64,000 bases of DNA from Heligmosomoides polygyrus polygyrus (GCA_947396885.1 OX377202.1:83308408-83372407), one strand, 5' to 3'. Counted from the stretch's first letter, positions 51,480 to 63,300 are shown. Program-made: numbers and translations. The notes: generated by a model not told the origin, from the sequence alone.

Positions 51480-51990
51480 CTAAGGACCTTCTCGAGAATG
51501 TCGTCACGGGGGATGAATCCTGGGTCTTCTTCGTTAATCAACAGCGAACATCTACGCTGCTCAGCTGCAGAAGCTGAGGGAGGCCATATCACGAAAACGG
51601 CGAGGGTGGAAGAATGTTTACCTTCTTCACGACAATGCTCGCTCTCACGTTGCAAGGTTGTCTCGCCAGAAGTTGCAGGAGCTTAGTTGGGAGGTGCTGA
51701 CCCACCCAAAGTATCCGCCAGATCTTGCGCCATCGGACTACCACCTTCTCCGATCTCTTAAGCAACACCTGGGGGATAGGTGTTTCAACGACCGAATCGA
51801 TCTGGAATCCGAGGTAGCTTACTTCTTGGAGTCACAGCCGATTTCATTCTGGAAGAACGGAATTCATGACCTCCCCATCAGATGGCAAAAGGTTGTAGAT
51901 GTAAACGGTAGTTACTTTCTGGAATGAATTCGCCCATAAAAGAGGCAATAAAATTTTGAAAAACTAGGCTGGACTTTTCCACCAACCTAT
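51480..51990 (+). pseudogene. Mariner transposase relic with right terminus
   Basis: NVVTGDESWVFFVNQQRT (Asp 1), then a deletion of roughly 60 codons with a frame change to YAAQLQKLREAISRKRRGW. Next is VYLLHDNARSHVARLSRQKL (Asp 2) and KYPPDLAPSDYHLLRSLKQH (Asp 3), ending VVDVNGSYFLE-stop at 51927. The element closes with the inverse of AGGTTGGTGGAAAAGTCC at about 51971-51990. The N-terminal DNA-binding half is missing; upstream sequence is unrelated. Confidence 0.9.
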
Positions 51991-52139
51991 TAGAATAGGT
52001 GGAAGTACAGAACAATACTGGGATGCTAGACGGGAAAAAATGAAAAGGGTTTTGTAAATGAGTAGAGAAGGTAACTCAGCAGTGAATTCAGGCAGCGCCA
52101 TCAGGAACAATGACTAGAATTTTTTTGTAATGAAGCACA

Positions 52140-52405
52140 CATGGGTGCGTGTAGCGCAGTCGGAGGAGGCGCGACTGTCGCGTGCACCCGATACCAGGTT
52201 TCTGGTTCTGATTTCCCGCCCAGGCCAAACCAAGCGTCTGGGAAGGATAAAGCGCTGACTTATTCATCGGCTGGCCACCGCAAGTCATTGTATGGCCAAA
52301 TACGCATTCAAGTCGCCTCCACGACATCCCGTAGAAGTAGAATGCTCTGGCGCATCCCAGAAGGGATTAAGTAACGCCGTCCTTTATCCTTTTATCCTTT
52401 ATGAA
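52140..52405 (+). mobile_element. tRNA-derived SINE, best copy
   Basis: Full length, about 265 bp. Head GGTGCGTGTAGCGCAGTCGG (box A TAGCGCAGTCGG), then ACCAGGTTTCTGGTTCTGAT (box B region). Body AGCGTCTGGGAAGGATAAAG, CTGACTTATTCATCGGCTGG, CCACCGCAAGTCATTGTATG, GCCTCCACGACATCCCGTAG. Tail GCGCATCCCAGAAGGGATTA and the pyrimidine-rich TCCTTTATCCTTTTATCC. RNA polymerase III transcription from the internal boxes is expected; mobilisation would be by a LINE. Confidence 0.85.
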
Positions 52406-52845
52406 GCACACGATGATTTCTTTCTTACAAAATTTGATTTCTGATTTCTGGTTAGAACAGACCACAAAGTAGGACTATGCATCGTAGCTAGAATACGTCG
52501 CAATTCTAGCTGTGATAGTTACTTAGTCTAAGGATGTGTATTTGTGTGTGAGTGTGTGTTTGAGTGTGATTGTTGCAACTATATTTGTTTGGCTATGACT
52601 ACATCTGGGTTATGCCTTATTACCTTAATTATGAGAGCCAAACGTTGTAGGGCCCGGGTCGCGAGTTGGAAGCTGAGGGATCCGTGGGGGTGCTCACCCT
52701 TGAAGTGATGCGGGGGTACCCGTCTTCGAAGTGGTGAAGAGTCCGGAGGAGATGACTGCCGAGCAAGTACCCCGGAGGCAATGGCAGGGGTTTTCATAGA
52801 GCCTCCACGGCCCCCGTGCGCTAGCGGCTCCAAGTCCCCCATCGA

Positions 52846-53130
52846 TTGCGCGGTCGCGACGTATCTACTTCACGTTGTAGCCGATCTATCGAAGAAGGAA
52901 AAGAAACTAAGACATATAAGCTAGAGAATCCTGACAAAGTAGTGCTAAAGTCGGAGGACATGTTTGCGAAGCCGCAACTTCAATCTACCAAAGCGCACAA
53001 GAAGAATTCCTCAAAAACCCTGTACGGCGAAAGGAGTCCGCAATCAATCCACACAGGCATTGAAGAGAAGGAGCAAGTCAAAAAGTGGGCTTCCACTCTC
53101 AGTCTCCTTCATAACATCCACACAATTTAA
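52846..53130 (+). CDS. Candidate exon, lysine-rich, unknown
   Basis: A 94-codon frame, Lys/Glu/Ser-rich (ETKTYKLENPDKVVLKSEDM, SSKTLYGERSPQSIHTGIEE), ending LLHNIHTI-stop. Composition differs from surrounding random frames, but there is no family and no clear acceptor. Confidence 0.3.
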   Translation: MRGRDVSTSRCSRSIEEGKETKTYKLENPDKVVLKSEDMFAKPQLQSTKAHKKNSSKTLYGERSPQSIHTGIEEKEQVKKWASTLSLLHNIHTI

Positions 53131-53519
53131 TTGAAGACGTTAGGCATGGAGACCACATATACATTAACTGTAAAAAGACATCTATTTTTGCGACGACTAG
53201 GATAACCAGAACGAAAATGCCACAGACTGCACCCCACATTCCCTCTAATCTTGCACTGAGGGAAGGGGAGGAGGCCCACTCTGTGTCTTTTTCATGGCTG
53301 AAAGCACTATCCTGATAGCAGCAAACGTCGGTTTCTTTCATGGTATGGGGTTGTTTCCATTGATCGATGTGGTATTAGGAAAGAACTAATGGTTTTAACT
53401 GCATTAAAATTATAGGGTCATCAGAGATACTTCCATTTTTTTTACAATCAATGAACAAGTTGATAATTGACAGGTACACCGTGATTAGAAACAAGTTCAG
53501 AAATTCCGCCTAGCATACT

Positions 53520-54034
53520 TTCGGGGTCTCCACGGATCTCCCTCGATAGAGAGCCTTCGGGTTCTCTTGTTAAGAGGGATCTCGGGCCGCTTCTCACAGG
53601 GTCACGTGGCGCGTCCCCGGGTGGTGGATAGGGGAATTAAACGCGAACCAAATGCGACCGTGTACTGCCCAGAGACGCAGGTGGGATGCAGGGGATGGAC
53701 TCCTTGCTCCTGCTGTGTCGGGTCGACGCGTTCCTTGTGCGTGGAAGCGGCATGTTCGTGCACAGTGTGTGTGTGGATGTGTCCGTGACTGTGCGGATTG
53801 TAACTGTGTCGGCTCGGCCAAAAGCTTGCACTCGGTAGACTGGGAGTACATGTAAGGCGATTCGAGGCCGCCTTAAGTCTCGCCCCGTCCCTTCGGGCAG
53901 TCTGGCTGGCTGCCCGGAGTACCCCGCCCGCACGACAGAGCCTGACTAGCTACCCGTGTTGTATTCCAGTCAAACACAGCAGCACTAAAGGGCCTCATTC
54001 CCCTGACCCCGAAAGAGCCCCCATTTCTGCAGCG
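53520..54034 (+). promoter_or_regulatory. Probable 5' UTR of the RTE element
   Basis: GC-rich leader ending CCCCGAAAGAGCCCCCATTT just before the ORF at 54035. Its boundary is a guess from the composition change near 53520. An inverted pair ATCTCCCTCGATAG..TTGTTAAGAGGGATCTC lies near its start. Confidence 0.4.
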
Positions 54035-56575
54035 ATGGGAAGGACGAGTACGGAGAGGCTGCTAAAATCTCAGGGCCTAACCAGGCTGCGCAAACTGAGA
54101 AGGACTAGGATGACGATCTGTACTTACAACGCCCGCACGCTTGCGTCGGAAGCATCCGTCGAGGACCTGATGATGCAAGCCAGGAAGATCAAGTACGACG
54201 TCATCGGACTGACCGAGACGAGAAGACACCACCCCCTACACGCCGCCTACGACTCCGGAGAAGAACTGTTCCTCGGAACATGCGACAGCAGGGGAGTAGG
54301 CGGCGTTGGTGTCCTCGTCAACACGCACTTGGCCATGAACATCGATTCGTACGAGTCTCTGACAAGCCGAATCGGACGTCTGCGACTGAAGCGATGTGGC
54401 TCCGTGCCAGCCTTGACTGTGTTCGTCGCGTATGCCCCAACATCCGACTACGACGACGAAGACGTCGAGGCTTTCTACGTGGAGCTGGAGAATTTCTATA
54501 AGGAAGATCACACTTTCTACAAGGTGATCGTCGGCGACTTCAACGCCAAGATCGGGCCACGAAGGTCGCCGGAAGAACTTCACATCGGAACCCACGGTTT
54601 GGAGTGGAACGAGCAAGGTGAAAGGCTGTCTGAGTTTATCATGTCGACCAAGACCATCTATGGAAACTCGCAGTTCCAGAAGCCTCCCTCCCTACGATGG
54701 ACCTGGGAATCTCCCGGTGGCCAGTTCCACAACGAGATCGACCACATCATCTTCAATCGCAAGTATAGCCTGACCGATGTCTCCGTTGTCCCCAAGTTCT
54801 ACACGGGATCGGACCATCGCCTAGTTCGCGCGAGGTTTCACTTTTCTCGTCAAGGAGAGAAGGCCGCGAAGTTCAAGAAGAGGAATCCCAGAACGACCAT
54901 CAACTGGGATCTCTACACCTCTCTTGTCGGCCTTTGGGAAGATGCCGTCATGGACAACGTCGACGAGGAATACGATCGCTTCGTGCACCATCTCCACGAT
55001 AGTGCTAAGGGAGGCGAGAGCTTAAAGACCACCAAGAGACGCCTGTCTCCGGAAACTCTTGAGCTGATACGCCAACGTAGAGCAGCACGAGCGTCAGGCA
55101 ACTACCAACTGACATCCGAGCTTGCGAAGCTATGCAGAGCGGCGATAAAGGAAGATCTTAAGGAGGGAAGGGCGGAAGTGTTGGCTGAAGCAGCAGAGGC
55201 AGGTTTGAGCATCCGCAATGTCCGCCGGAACTTCGCCAACTTCAAGACTAAGATGACCGCTCTCCGACGTCCTGACGGAACCGTCACCTCTTCTAGAAGG
55301 ACCATGGAGAAGTTCATCCACGACTTCTACTCCGATCTCTTCGATAGCCACGTCCACCTGCCCCCATGCCATCTTCCGCAGGATGGATACGTCGTCCCCT
55401 CTGTTCTCTCTTCCGAAATCCGACACGCCATCTCGTCGGTGAAGAAACGTACAGCACCCGGTCCCGGCAGGATCAGACCCGAACACCTGAAGAACCTCCC
55501 GCCAGCGCCCATCAACACCTTGGCGCGGCTCTTCACACGCTACCTGTCGGAGTGCAAGGTTCCATCTCAGTGGAAGACCAGCAAAACCGTCTTGCTGTAC
55601 AAGAAGGGAGACGTGCACGACATTGGCAACTATCGCCCGATCTGCCTGTTGTCCGTAGTCTACAAGCTGTTCACTCGAGTCATCCTGTATAGGATTAGTA
55701 GAACGCTGGACGAAGGACAGCCATGCGAGCAAGCAGGATTTCGGAGAGGATTCAGCACGATCAACCACATACACACCATTACGGAGCTCATCGAAGTGTC
55801 GAGAGAGTACAAGCTGCCGCTGTGCCTTACGTTCATCGACCTGAAGAAGGCATTCGACTCCGTCAAAACTGAAGCGGTCATCGATGCCCTGCTCACTCAG
55901 GGTGTTCCTACTCAGTACACCTTCGAGAGCTGTACTGTGGATTCACGGCCAAAATCTCACCATTCTACAACGACGTCGTCATCGACGTAAAGAGAGGGGT
56001 TCGGCAGGGGGATACCGTATCCCCGAAGCTCTTCAGCGCCACCCTCGAAAACGTCATGCGCGAACTAGAATGGGAAGACATGGGGGTGAAGGTCGACGGC
56101 TGGCAACTGCACCATCTTCGCTTCGCTGACGACGTCGCGCTGATAACACCGAGCATCAGCCAGGCGGAGCGAATGCTGGCTGACTTCGATCGTGTATGTG
56201 AGAACGTTGGACTGCAGCTGAATGTTACGAAGACGATTTTCATGAGGAACGGACGAGTTTCTGATGCCCCATTCTCGCTCAACGGAACGAACATCTCCGA
56301 ATGCTCCAGCTATGTGTATCTGGGTCCCGCTGGACAAGAGCCGTCACCGACTTGATTCCGTGGGATGTCAGGGTACACCAGGACGCCCACCAACGCGTTG
56401 GACGGACTTCTTCGTGAAAGCCCTGAACGACCGCTATGACGCTCTTCGTGTCCCTCGAGCGAGGAGGATCCGTTGGAGCACTCTGGCACGCGACAGGGAC
56501 GAATGGAGACGCTGCTGGCGCCCGCTCGAGCAAGTCGATGATTAGCGGGACGACAGGTGATACAAGTGATACTTT
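54035..56575 (+). mobile_element. RTE-type LINE, nearly full length
   Basis: The 54035-55990 frame opens with an AP-type endonuclease: [64 protein letters not shown], so the Asn, Glu, Asp, Asn, Asp and His catalytic set is present. The RT follows: TAPGPGRIRPEHLKNLP, YRPICLLSVVYKLFTRVI and CLTFIDLKKAFDSVK. One indel near 55915 moves the frame. The remainder has GVRQGDTVSPKLFSATLE and LHHLRFADDVALITPS (intact FADD). After SSYVYLG about 100 codons are deleted, then GTPGRPPTRWTDFFVKALND and the end RPLEQVDD-stop at 56545. Endonuclease and RT residues are intact; the indel and deletion inactivate it. Confidence 0.95.
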
Positions 56576-56589
56576 CAGGTAAGTTCCTC

Positions 56590-57735
56590 AGGATCTAGGG
56601 TCCAAATTGTTCCAAGCTGCCTCGATCGCTCTCCGTAGTACCTCAACGTTGAATTGCCTTTGCTTGGCATGTATCTGACGTACAATAATTTCATATATGT
56701 CGTCTGTCGCGTTCAGGCCAGTGAACATGCGGATATTCCTGCAGCTCCAGCATAAAAGGATTACGCTACGCAGGATTACGCTCATTGAACATGTACGCGA
56801 AGAGCCGGTGGCAACAGCAGACCTACAGAAGGCTCCCCAAGCCATCTGGGAACCACCACCGAAGGTACGCTGAAGGCGACCGGATCCTGCAGCCAAACCC
56901 CCAGATGCAGTGAGATCAAACATCAACTTCAAACTGAGTTTTTCCGTTAGATAAGACTAATACGTGAAAGGAACAAAGTCATTTAAATGGAAGGAATTTC
57001 GAAGTGAAAAATAGCGCATCGAATCCCAAACAGTCATGATGTTTCAACGCGCAAAATGATCACGTTCAGTCTTATGGCGACCAGTCAGCCTCGGAACCCC
57101 CTGGTCGATCACGGACAATGTTGATGCTTCATGTGGCACCAACACTGTCCGTGATCCGGGATGCATCCAGCGATAAGTCCGCCTTAATTTGGTTGATCCT
57201 AGCCGCCGAGTTTGATAAGCGTCGCTGGATGTGTCGAACGTCTTCGCCAGAGAGCGAAGAAGGTCTTCCATATCCTGGTTTTCTTCAACACTCAACAGGA
57301 TCTTTCAGGTAGTTGATCACAGCCCATCTGGAGTGATGAAGCGGAGCAGCGATTTGACGAGTGGAGTGTCCTGCCTGTTGTAGAACTCGAACTTGCGGTT
57401 GACATCCGGGTCCCTCGCAGCATGCTGGTATTAGGATAGAAAGTGATGGCAAAGTCAATGTAGGGGAGTTTTGGTTTAACCGGGCGACAAAATTGCAGTC
57501 GTGGCAACCCACTATCGTTATTTGCCTTACAATTTTGACACAGTGGAATACCAGCAATTTCTTCTCAAAATGTTTTGCAATCGAGAGAGGTTTCTGACTC
57601 ATCTTTAGATATGGTTTTCGACCACGACGGTTTCAGTGGAGGTAGCCCTATACTACAAAATGTTGTACAAAAGCAAATTTTTTTAAATTTTAGAGGTGCT
57701 CTCATAGTTTTGACACACGCTGCATAGCCTTGCCC
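56590..57735 (-). pseudogene. Tc1-type transposase relic
   Basis: Minus-strand pieces in order: RVLQQAGHSTRQIAAPLHHS with AVINYLKDP (paired-like helix-turn-helix), then TRRLGSTKLRRTYRWMHP, FGGGSQMAWGAFCRS (usual FGGGS.MVWG), and IVRQIHAKQRQFNVEVLRRA with IEAAWNNLDPRS (the ENLWG..VRQI..AW..LD tail). The catalytic Asp and Glu cannot be placed. AGCGTGTGTCAAAACTATGA at about 57728 on the minus strand looks like a Tc1-type terminus. The other end stops where the RTE 3' end begins (about 56575-56590). Confidence 0.82.
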
Positions 57736-58315
57736 ATCTTCTTCACTACCCTGCAGGAAACCCTCAAAAATTTCGCTCGAAATCAAACGGTATCGGCATG
57801 CATTCCTATCAGCACTATTTCGATGGGAGCGGTTGTTTGTATCGAATTAATAAGAGATCGTTATCTCCACATATGATACTGATCTTGGTCTTTTCGTTTA
57901 AACGACCACATCTATTTAAGCAAATCGAGTGGTATGAAGGCATTTCAGAGTGTTAATGAGTCATGGAGTTCTACTCCTCGCTCTGTATGTCTTGTCCATC
58001 GAAGTTATATATACTAGTGTGAGTAATTTGCACCAGTGCCGCAGTTCTTACACGGGTACGACTATTTTGACCTTATGCAAAGTTGCTAATTCCAGGGCGA
58101 CAATGGTCAGCGAAAGAATAACTCACTTGAGAATGCGTTGGAGAACGGTACGATCACTTTCGTAGCAAAACCATATTCGAAAAACTAGAACCGCTTACTG
58201 GCTTGTCCGCTCCGATGGGTGGGGGGAGTTGCCTCATAAAGTCAATTATGCGCCTGACTGTTGCAGACGGTTATAAATGTTGGCACAATGCGTGGAAGAG
58301 AGGCAGCCCATGGGC
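57736..58315. other. No confident gene
   Basis: A 71-codon + frame at 57950 begins with a hydrophobic, signal-like stretch (GVLLLALYVLSIEVIYT) and might encode a small secreted protein; there is no other support. Confidence 0.3.
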
Positions 58316-58317
58316 TT

Positions 58318-59182
58318 TCACCTAGCAGAACGTAGCAGTTGGATATGGTGATGTGGAAATTTTGACATTATACACAACCTGACGTGTAGGTACGTGCAAC
58401 GAGAAGGGTTTAGGTCAAATGCTACGTATCGCACAAACTAAACGGGAGGGGGAGACGCGCCCTGCACGTGGGGAGCCTCCCGCGCGTTGCGCTGAAATAT
58501 TATTTCACGCTGTTGTACACCACTGTAAGGACCAAGATGGACCACTTCTGACGTTTAGGTGGTTTGCTTACAAGGCGGCTTGTGTCAAAACCGGTTATCC
58601 TGGAAACATGGTCAACACGACTACCTAGACCGGTTGGGGGGGGGGTGGAACTTCAGCGTATATTTCTTCGATGTACAACACGGAAGGACACCATGACGCG
58701 CCTTCTATGCCGCGATACATCACAGTTCTAGGACTCCTTCCAATTTAAAATTATGGTAAGAAATAGGGGCGCGATCCGACTGTGGTGGGTTGAGAGGTTT
58801 AGCGAAAAAATCACCACCTATATATAAAAGAGTTTGTCCGTCAAGTGATCTAACCTAAGTGTGGTACGTCGCATCATCAGCAGCGAGAGCGGTCGAGTGA
58901 TCTAACCGAAGTGAGATACGCCGCATTATCCACAGCGAGGGCGGTCGATGATCTAACCCGAATGAGGTACACCTCATCATCTAGGGAGGCAAAATTTGCT
59001 ATTGAACGTGGAATGTTGTTGCAGCAGGGGAAGCGCAGCAGGCGCAACACGTGGACGGGGGAGGCAGTCCTTGGCTTCGACCGCCTTGAACATAGCAGTC
59101 GGGTTTGGTGACGTGGAATTCCCCTATTGTACGCGTACGTACGTGTAATGCAAGTTGCACCGAGAGGGGCCTAGGTCAAACT
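58318..59182 (+). repeat. Two direct repeats around a 52-bp tandem array
   Basis: 58318-58425 and 59087-59182 share AGCAGT.GG.T.TGGTGA.GTGGAA, TACGTG.AA and GAG..GGG..TAGGTCAAA in order, about 770 bp apart. Between them, a tandem array (58847, 58899, 58950) repeats GATCTAACC.AAGTG with TACG.CGCAT and CAGCGAG.GCGGTCGA every 51-52 bp. The frame has no coding signal. It could be the remains of an element with direct terminal repeats. Confidence 0.5.
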
Positions 59183-59255
59183 GGTAAAAACCCGTAACTT
59201 TTTCGAGTACTGATGGACTGCCCCTCGTCCACCAGTTGCGCCACGCAGCCTTTTA

Positions 59256-60643
59256 AGCGGCTTTCACACTGCCGTTGCTGCTGTTGCGCAACCGATGCCG
59301 CAATGATGAAGCATACCGCAGAGACGCAGAGGAGCAACATCAGCAACGATGGGGCTTTTACACTGCTGTGGCCGCAACCCCGCATCAGCAACACCGACAT
59401 CGGTTGCGCAACTGTTGCGCGGCCTCAGCAACAAGGAATGATCGCCATCATTTCTTGTTGCTGAGGCCGATTCCTTGTTGCTGATGTCGTCAACGGAGGC
59501 ATATCACAGGTCTCATCCCATTATCTTATGGGATGAGTGTCAAATGCTGTGCTTTTGCCGACGATCTTAAAATATTCAACTCTGTCCGCTCCGCGGATGA
59601 TCGTGCGGCCCTACAAAATGCACTTAATGTGGTCGATCACTGGGCTACTCAGTGGAAACTTCCGCTTTCCAGAGAAAAGAGCAAAGTTGTTCACTTAGGT
59701 GGCAATAATCTTTCTTTCAGTTACAGCGTGGATGGCATTCTTATAGAGGAAGTAGACCAAATACTAGATCTTGGCTTCCTTATAACAAAGGACCTTAGCT
59801 TTGACCTACATTGTGAAAGAATTGCCAATGCAGCGAGTAGGATTGTGTACAATCTATTCAGAGCTTTAACAACTAGGAATACGATAACTTATTTGAGAGC
59901 ATATAAAACCTACGTGAGACCCTTATTGGAATATGGGACGGTGATCTTCAATCCGTTCAAGAAGAAATTTGTATCTAAACTCGAAAGCGTTCAAAACAGT
60001 TTCACAAGAAAACTCATGATTCGAGCTCTCGGTTTTGCATATAACAGGATCCCATCGTCTCATGAAAGAAATTCCAATTTTTGTCTCGAGACTTTAGCTT
60101 ATAGAAGGAAAAAGCATGACCTGATCTTGTTCCATAAAATCCTGCACGGCAAATGCGACCTTCCCTTGGATATGTTTTGCGTACTGAGAAGGTCTGTTAC
60201 TAGAGGAGGCTCGCGAAAAATTAGCTTTCCTAAGGCCAGGCTTAATTGTAGGTACCACTTTTTCACTGTTAGGGCTGGGACCTCATTTCTTAAAATTTCG
60301 AAAAAGCATCAGCTCCCCAGCAGTTTGACATTATTCAAGGCCTCTTTGGACAGATATCTCGGTCCGACGTAAAGTTTTGTCTGCAATTTTAGCAGCATAA
60401 TACATTACATTTATTTTCGGCTGTTCGTTTCCTTTGTAGTTACTTTCTCTTCTTCTTTTCAATAATGTTAGTATATTTTGTGTTCGTTATTCACAGGGTT
60501 GCATTGTTTGACATGATGTTATTCATGTAATAAATAATAATAATAATCTTATCTCACGCGCTGTGGCTACAGCAAGCATCGAACCCCGCCCCCTTTTCGT
60601 TGCTCGTTGCTGGCACAGTAGCAGCGGCAGTGTGAAAGCCGCT
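59256..60643. mobile_element. DNA element with TTA duplication, hosting a LINE
   Basis: Inverted ends AGCGGCTTTCACACTGCCG (59256) and CGGCAGTGTGAAAGCCGCT (to 60643), a perfect 19-bp match, each flanked by TTA (59253-59255 and 60644-60646). A three-base TWA duplication suggests PIF/Harbinger. The first 250 bp holds GTTGCGCAAC and CAGCAACAAGGAATGATC repeats and inversions. The centre is a CR1-like LINE insertion. Without it the element would be about 370 bp, a MITE. Confidence 0.8.
59525..60540 (+). mobile_element. CR1/Jockey-like LINE, 5'-truncated
   Basis: An open 279-codon frame (59533-60372) starts in the RT active-site region: CCAFADDLKIFNSVRSADD, then WKLPLSREKSKVVHLGGNN, EVDQILDLGFLITKDLSFDL, RIVYNLFRALTTRNTITYLR and AYKTYVRPLLEYGTVIFNPF, ending RYLGPT-stop. 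It has no frameshift, unlike its relative at 20.7 kb. The tail is AATAATAATAATAATC. ATCTTAT on both sides (about 59521 and 60546) may be the target duplication. Confidence 0.88.
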
Positions 60644-60659
60644 TTACTGCTTAACACAA

Positions 60660-61620
60660 CAGCATCTACGCACGTTTCTGAGCGTCCAGATTCAGAAGCC
60701 GACTTCGTGCCATTAGCATGAGAAGACTACTAAAGGGGTAAGGGTAGAAGGGGGACTTTGAGGGTGGAGCGATCAGGAGGCAGCGACCAGGAGGAGCATC
60801 GGGATGATCAATGGGGGGAACAAGGAAGCAGGCCAGGAGGTGGCACCAAGAAGAGTTTAGGCAATATGGAGGAATCATTAGGGAGTTACCAAACAGGGAA
60901 GGGGGGACAGTAAGGAGGATCAGCAAGGGGATCCATTACCATTAAGAGAGACCGGATTTAGAGGATGTGACACCGATGTCACACAATGGGCGTTCGCTCG
61001 CCGTCGTCGTGTCGTGAGCGTGGGAGGCCTATGTACTTAATTGGGGTGGAATAGTAGGGAGGATCCCGAGGGGGGGGGGGGAGAAGGAATCTACCTGGAA
61101 GAAGGGACCTGGAGGCGGGACCAGGACGTGGAACCAACAAGAACGGAGCCGTAAGGGAATTCATACGAAGAACAAGGAGCTTGCCATATGCATAGCCTCT
61201 TCATGCCCGACACAGCGGCGACTGTGCGCACTTCTGAGCTTCTTGATCCAGAAAACGGGCCTCCTACGTCGTGCAGCAAGCATCCTGATTCTCAATACGT
61301 GTCACCGACCGTGCCGTGAGCATGGGAGGACCACTAAGGGGGTGGTGGAGAAGGGCGGTATGGGGGACCTCTATGGTGGACCAGGAGAGCGACCAGGAAG
61401 GAAAGGAGTACCCGGAGGAGCGGCCAGGACGGGGAAACCAGCAAGAGGGAAGACCTGTAAAGGCGGACCAGCAATTAGATCCAGTAAGAAGAAACGAGAG
61501 AGGGGAACCCGGCTTCAGAAGACATCTAAACGACAACTTGAAACGCTAGCTGTTGAGCTTGAGAACGACTACGGAGGAACAACCTTAGGGACAGAAGTAT
61601 TGCGCAGCACAAACCAATGA
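60660..61620 (-). repeat. Dispersed GGTCC-rich repeat, inverted copy
   Basis: The minus strand carries CTCCTCCTGGTC.CT runs, GAGCGAACGCCCATTGTGTG with CATCGGTGTCACATC, and AGAAGCTCAGAAGTGCGCAC with CCGCTGTGTCGGGCATGAAG, in the layout of 13.4-14.9 kb. A G-run lies at 61071-61082. Frames here are low complexity. Confidence 0.65.
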
Positions 61621-61914
61621 CATTACTGGCCGGTCAGGAAAGAATGTCTATGATGAAGGTACCAAAGTGGTGAACGGCTTGATGCCGATAAAATACGCAC
61701 CAAGTCCTAGATGCTAGGGAATTTTATGTTTTACAAAAACTACTTTCTATAGGCCAGTGATGCTAGCTAACTAAATAATTATATAAGGATCTAAAAGCAC
61801 CCTTGGCGCAATGAGCGGAGGGGGATGCAGCCCATCAGTAGTCAAAGAAGTGCGACGTGTCGTGGCATTTCACACGTGTAGCACGAATTTTATCAGTTCG
61901 CGCGAGATGGAGTG

Positions 61915-62045
61915 GATCTACATATGGCCGCTAAAGTCGGGGATGAGAGTTCTACTCCCTCGTCTCTCTGGCCCGCCCACCCCAACCCAGGCTTGAGGGC
62001 AGGGATAGAACGCCAGATCGGAATAGATTTTTTTTTGCGTCGGGG
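61915..62045 (-). repeat. Second tRNA-related repeat family, copy 2
   Basis: The minus strand has CTGGCGTTCTATCCCTGCCC, TCAAGCCTGGGTTGGGGTGG and GACGAGGGAGTAGAACTCTC, matching 46600-46790 but without about 85 bp in the middle. Confidence 0.5.
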
Positions 62046-62239
62046 CGCGACTTTGACATTCGAGCACGACTGTATCAATATGACCACCTCGAGCTGCTCG
62101 TATGGAAACTGGTTTCGTCGCTCAGGGGATGTCCGCAGCTGGGTTCTGCAGAAGCACATACAGCTGGAAAAATGCGCACAAAACACCCAAAAGTGGGGTT
62201 AACGTCAAAACCGCTCGAGTCTCAATCAGTCAGTTGAAA

Positions 62240-62345
62240 TCCAAGAATTTCGCGACACATGAGGACCGAATCCCGACCTCTCTCGCATGAGGCAGCCCCA
62301 TCCACTGCACCACGACCTGTCTGGCATCAGGGCCATCGCGGGCAT
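62240..62345 (-). repeat. tRNA-like sequence, probably a SINE head
   Basis: The minus strand reads GTCGTGGTGCAGTGGATGGG (box-A-like TGGTGCAGTGG), then 30 bp on GGTCGGGATTCGGTCCTC (box-B-like GGGATTCGGTCC). It does not fold into a clean cloverleaf with a matching acceptor stem, so I do not call a tRNA gene. Confidence 0.35.
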
Positions 62346-62479
62346 ATAAGAGAGCGATGCGCACCGATCGAATGCCCACGTGGAGGCTGACGCAGCCCAC
62401 AAAGAGGCCGCATGAGCTTTTGCAGAAAGCTTTATCTTACAGTCTTTGACAAACACTTGATTATCGCATTTAACCATGT

Positions 62480-63300
62480 TCATTGCTTCGACTCAGTCTT
62501 TTGAGATTTTTTGTCGTGTACTCCCGAATTATGCTTGTGAACGTGGTTCGTAACATACGTGTGAAGTTAACAGCATACGTTCATAACATAACATACAGCC
62601 CACGTGTGCATTCGCGTCGAACGAGTGTGTTTCCGCATCAATTGCGCGCTAATACGCCACGCGTCTATTCCGATCGGATTCAAGTGGTCTTAGCAATTCC
62701 CCGCGAGATGTACTGCTTGGCCTAGGCCCCTCTCCCTGCAACTTGCGTGCAACTGTATGCGTCAGTTCGTGAACAATGGAAAATTCCACGTCATCATATC
62801 CGACTGCTACCTCAAGACGGTCGGAGCACATAAGCTCCCGCCCCCCTCCCCCCCCCCCCCGTTCACTAATTGCACCGCACCCTTCCTCGGAACCCTGCAA
62901 TTCAACGAAATAAAACTAAAGTTAAATATAACAACATAACAGCCGCAACTGAAGGGAAGCGAATAGCGAATAACGTATGTCTGTAGGCTTTTCAGATTTT
63001 CAACTACTGACATTTCACCTGGAATCCACTATCAAGTTGTATAAAGGCTTCCGAGCCGTTGGCTGAGCTGGGAGACAGAAGGAGTGATGTAGAAATTAGA
63101 AGCTGATTGGTTAAAATTAGAATATCTGTGAGAGTCTCGAAGTCAGGTTCGGCAGTGGATGAACAACACTTTGCTGGCGCAGATATAATTATTATTTATG
63201 GTGGGATATATTGCGCTTCACTCACCAGCAGTACTACCACCACGCCTGTGGTCTTCCGGCCAATCTAATAATTTCCCTACTTATCGATTGGGTTGACACA
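62480..63300. other. No confident gene
   Basis: Includes a C-run near 62840-62862 and AT-rich stretches; small frames only. Confidence 0.4.

Noticed and set aside
46316..51990. One 5.7-kb mariner between the two TTAGGTTGGTG ends
   Set aside because: The sequence between is a patchwork of other repeats and a hAT element; the left end has no transposase start, so the ends belong to different copies.
56279..56533. Minus-strand 84-codon ORF
   Set aside because: Exact shadow of the C-terminal RTE coding sequence on the plus strand.
57098..57160. Inverted repeat CACGGACA.TGTTG / CAACACTGTCCGTG
   Set aside because: Lies within the decayed Tc1-type transposase reading and is short; no evidence of a separate element.
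61243..61620. 125-codon Gly/Arg/Lys-rich ORF
   Set aside because: Lies wholly in the dispersed GGTCC-rich repeat; composition explains it.
62240..62345. tRNA gene
   Set aside because: Box A and B are present in approximate form, but I cannot pair an acceptor stem; a SINE head is more likely.
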